DNA from: an uncultured Pseudomonadota bacterium
GTDB lineage: Bacteria; Pseudomonadota; Gammaproteobacteria; Burkholderiales; Usitatibacteraceae
Reading direction: 5' to 3'
Length of the DNA stretch: 8,057 nt
NCBI GenBank assembly: GCA_946885905.1
Contig: CAMPHL010000096.1
Location: 1-8,057 of the forward strand
The notes below the pieces were generated by a model. The model was not told where the DNA came from and ran no database searches. It worked only from the letters and a program-made list of their open reading frames with translations. Position 1 is the stretch's first letter. Each line of letters begins with the position of its first letter. Position numbers and translations under genes: made by a program. Shown here one piece after another: positions 6,317 to 8,057 of this stretch.

Positions 6317-6864
6317 GCCATCCGTTCTTCACCATCGGGCATTCGAATCGCACGCTCGAGGAGTTCCTCGCGCTGCTGGCGCCCAACGGCATCACGCGCG
6401 TGGTGGACGTGCGCACCGTGCCGCGCTCCCGGGCGAACCCGCAGTACAACAGGGAAACGCTGCCGGATTCCCTCGCCCCGCACGGGGTAGCCTACGAGCA
6501 CATCGCGGCGCTCGGCGGGCTTCGCGGCCGCGACAGGCAGGGCACACCTCCCGAGGTGAACGGCTTCTGGCAGAACCAGAGCTTCCACAACTACGCCGAC
6601 TATGCGATGACGCCGGGCTTCCGCGCCGGGCTCGAGCGACTTTTCGAGATCGCCGAGGGCGAGCGTTGCGCATACATGTGCGCCGAGGCCGTGTGGTGGC
6701 AATGCCACCGCAGGATCATCACCGACTACCTGCTGGCCTCGGGCCGCGAAGTGTTCCACATCATCGGCTCCGACGTGCCCGAGCCCGCGCGGCTCACGCC
6801 CGAAGCGGTCCCGCACGCCGGCGCGCTGGCTTATCCCGCCAGCCAGCGGGGACTGCCGCTCTAG
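6313..6864 (+). CDS. DUF488 family protein
   Basis: This is a 183-aa protein of the DUF488 family, whose biochemical role is not established. Visible family hallmarks are F-T-I-G-H-S-N near the N-terminus (6-12), D-V-R (32-34), H-N-Y-A-D-Y-A (92-98), and the Cys-containing pair C-A-E (123-125) and C-H-R-R (131-134). There is no signal peptide or membrane segment, so it is probably cytoplasmic. The family motif I-G-H-S begins only eight codons after the TTG at 6313. The next in-frame ATG upstream (6205) would add 36 Arg/Pro-rich residues that are merely another frame of the phosphatase gene, so TTG is preferred. TTG and the phosphatase TGA overlap as TTGA, implying translational coupling. No Shine-Dalgarno is visible. 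It ends 4 nt from the end of the convergent thiolase gene. Confidence 0.85.
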   Translation: MSHPFFTIGHSNRTLEEFLALLAPNGITRVVDVRTVPRSRANPQYNRETLPDSLAPHGVAYEHIAALGGLRGRDRQGTPPEVNGFWQNQSFHNYADYAMTPGFRAGLERLFEIAEGERCAYMCAEAVWWQCHRRIITDYLLASGREVFHIIGSDVPEPARLTPEAVPHAGALAYPASQRGLPL

Positions 6865-6868
6865 GCGC

Positions 6869-8057
6869 TCAAACGCGCTCGATCGCGAGCGCGATGCCCT
6901 GGCCCACGCCGATGCACATCGTGCACAGGGCGTAGCGGCCGCCGGTGCGCGCGAGCTGGTACATGGCGGTCGTCACGAGGCGGGCACCCGAGGCGCCCAG
7001 CGGATGGCCGAGCGCGATCGCGCCGCCATTCGGATTCACGTGCGGGGCGTCCTCGGGCACGCCGAGCTCGCGCAGGACCGGGACGGCCTGCGCCGCGAAG
7101 GCCTCGTTCAGCTCGATCACGTCCATCTTCGAGACGGGAATTCCCAGGCGCGCGAGCAGCTTCCTGGAGGCGGGTGCGGGGCCCATGCCCATGATGCGGG
7201 GCGCCACTCCGGCTGCGGCCATTCCCAGGATGCGCGCGCGCGGAGTGAGGCCATGCGCCTTGGCGGCCGCCTCGGACGCGACGATCACCGCGCACGCCCC
7301 GTCGTTCACGCCCGAGGCGTTGCCCGCGGTCACCGTGCCGTCCTCGCGCACGATCGGCTTGAGCCTGGCGAGCTGCTCGAGCGAGGTTTCCCGGGGATGC
7401 TCGTCCTTCGCGACCACGATCGATTCGCCCTTGCGCGCGGGCAACGTCACCGCGACGATCTCCTCGGCGAGCGCGCCGCGCGCCTGCGCGGCGAGCGCGC
7501 GCTGTTGCGACCGAAGCGCGAACGCATCCTGGGCGGCTCGCGTGACCTTGTACTCGGCGGCCACGTTTTCGGCCGTTTCCGGCATCTGGTCGATGCCGTG
7601 GAGGCCCTTCATGCGGGGATTCACGAAGCGCCATCCGATCGTCGTGTCGTAGATGGCATTGGTGCGCGCGAAGGGCCCCTCGGCCTTGGGCATCACGAAC
7701 GGCGCACGCGACATGCTCTCGACGCCGCCTGCGATCCCGATGGAGGATTCGCCGGCACGGATGGCGCGGGCCAACTGGCCGATCGCTTCCATGCCCGACC
7801 CGCAGAGCCGGTTCACGGTCGCGGCGGGCACGTCCACGGGCAGGCCGGCAAGCAGCAGCGCCATGCGCGCGACGTTGCGGTTGTCCTCGCCGGCCTGATT
7901 GGCGCAGCCCATGATGACGTCGGCGATGCGCGCCTGGTCGAGGTTCGGATGCCGCAACAGGAGCGAGCGGATCACGTGCGCGGCGAGATCGTCGGCGCGG
8001 ACAGGCGCGAGCGCGCCGACGTGGTTGCCGATCGGAGTGCGGATGCCGTCGACGATA
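6869..8057 (-). CDS. pcaF: 3-oxoadipyl-CoA thiolase, 5' end beyond window
   Basis: This is a type II thiolase that cleaves 3-oxoadipyl-CoA with CoA to succinyl-CoA and acetyl-CoA, the last step of the beta-ketoadipate pathway (PcaF) or of phenylacetate degradation (PaaJ). It is cytoplasmic. The frame stays open to the window edge: 27 codons of typical thiolase N-terminus (I-V-D-G-I-R-T-P-I-G...) precede the GTG at 7975, so that GTG is internal and the true start lies a few codons past 8057. In the 395 visible residues, the nucleophilic Cys85 (N-R-L-C-G-S-G-M), His351 (G-H-P-L-G-A-S-G-A-R) and Cys381 (C-T-M-C-I-G-V-G-Q-G) are all present, as is N-E-A-F-A. G-C-A-N-Q-A-G-E-D-N-R-N-V-A-R and T-T-I-G-W-R-F are characteristic of the 3-oxoadipyl-CoA group rather than acetoacetyl-CoA thiolases. 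PcaF and PaaJ cannot be separated without the neighbours to the right. Confidence 0.94.
   Translation of the reverse strand, partial: IVDGIRTPIGNHVGALAPVRADDLAAHVIRSLLLRHPNLDQARIADVIMGCANQAGEDNRNVARMALLLAGLPVDVPAATVNRLCGSGMEAIGQLARAIRAGESSIGIAGGVESMSRAPFVMPKAEGPFARTNAIYDTTIGWRFVNPRMKGLHGIDQMPETAENVAAEYKVTRAAQDAFALRSQQRALAAQARGALAEEIVAVTLPARKGESIVVAKDEHPRETSLEQLARLKPIVREDGTVTAGNASGVNDGACAVIVASEAAAKAHGLTPRARILGMAAAGVAPRIMGMGPAPASRKLLARLGIPVSKMDVIELNEAFAAQAVPVLRELGVPEDAPHVNPNGGAIALGHPLGASGARLVTTAMYQLARTGGRYALCTMCIGVGQGIALAIERV

Noticed and set aside
6874..6893. 8-bp GC-rich hairpin (CGCGCTCG, ATCG loop, CGAGCGCG) at the thiolase 3' end as a terminator
   Set aside because: No T-run follows on either strand, and the bases encode the conserved thiolase ending A-I-E-R-V, so the pairing is probably a by-product of codon choice.
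1..8057. CRISPR arrays, insertion sequences, riboswitches or defence genes
   Set aside because: No regularly spaced repeats, transposase motifs, terminal inverted repeats or recognisable riboswitch cores were seen anywhere in the window.

Overview
The window is a GC-rich stretch of bacterial chromosome, probably from a betaproteobacterium. Codons are strongly G/C-ending from about 780 onward. The 3-oxoadipyl-CoA thiolase looks very much like proteobacterial PcaF/PaaJ proteins, and the tRNA remnant at 701-727 fits, from memory, a betaproteobacterial tRNA-Val(GAC). The genus cannot be read from the sequence.

Layout. (1) Positions 1-727 have visibly lower GC than the rest. They hold one small, unrecognised four-helix membrane protein gene (minus strand) and a non-coding stretch with a 12-bp tandem repeat and an inverted repeat. 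The stretch ends in the 3' end of a tRNA gene (T-arm, acceptor strand, CCA) with no 5' half, followed at once by a rho-independent terminator. This looks like the distal attachment site of an element that integrated into a tRNA gene, so 1 to about 700 would be the end of an island and everything to the right the host chromosome. (2) Positions 782-5613 are a tight four-gene minus-strand operon, transcribed right to left. It encodes a periplasmic solute-binding protein of the PgtC/FbpA-like group, a fused 12-helix FbpB-type permease, an FbpC/PotA-type ATPase with a TOBE domain, and a membrane-anchored TPR protein. Junctions are a 4-nt ATGA overlap, a 13-nt overlap and a 4-nt gap. (3) Positions 5612-6864 are a plus-strand pair: a phosphoglycolate-phosphatase-like HAD hydrolase and a DUF488 protein whose probable TTG start overlaps the phosphatase stop (TTGA). 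(4) Positions 6869-8057 are a minus-strand 3-oxoadipyl-CoA thiolase gene, cut at its 5' end by the window edge.

How they fit together. The ABC operon is a complete importer: binding protein, both membrane domains in one chain, and ATPase. A TPR accessory protein is attached to its transcription unit. The binding protein resembles Salmonella PgtC (phosphoglycerate system) and lacks the adjacent tyrosine pair that holds iron in FbpA, so ferric iron is a poor guess for the substrate. An organophosphate or phosphonate is possible but unproven. The divergent HAD phosphatase shares its start region with the binding-protein gene: the two probable ATG codons overlap inside one CATG, so each promoter would have to lie inside the other gene. 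The thiolase belongs to aromatic catabolism (beta-ketoadipate or phenylacetate route) and has no evident link to the transporter.

Most of the window is ordinary metabolic chromosome. The points most worth a second look are the tRNA-remnant island boundary, the divergent CATG start overlap, the TPR gene inside an ABC operon, and the missing iron ligands in an FbpA-like binding protein.
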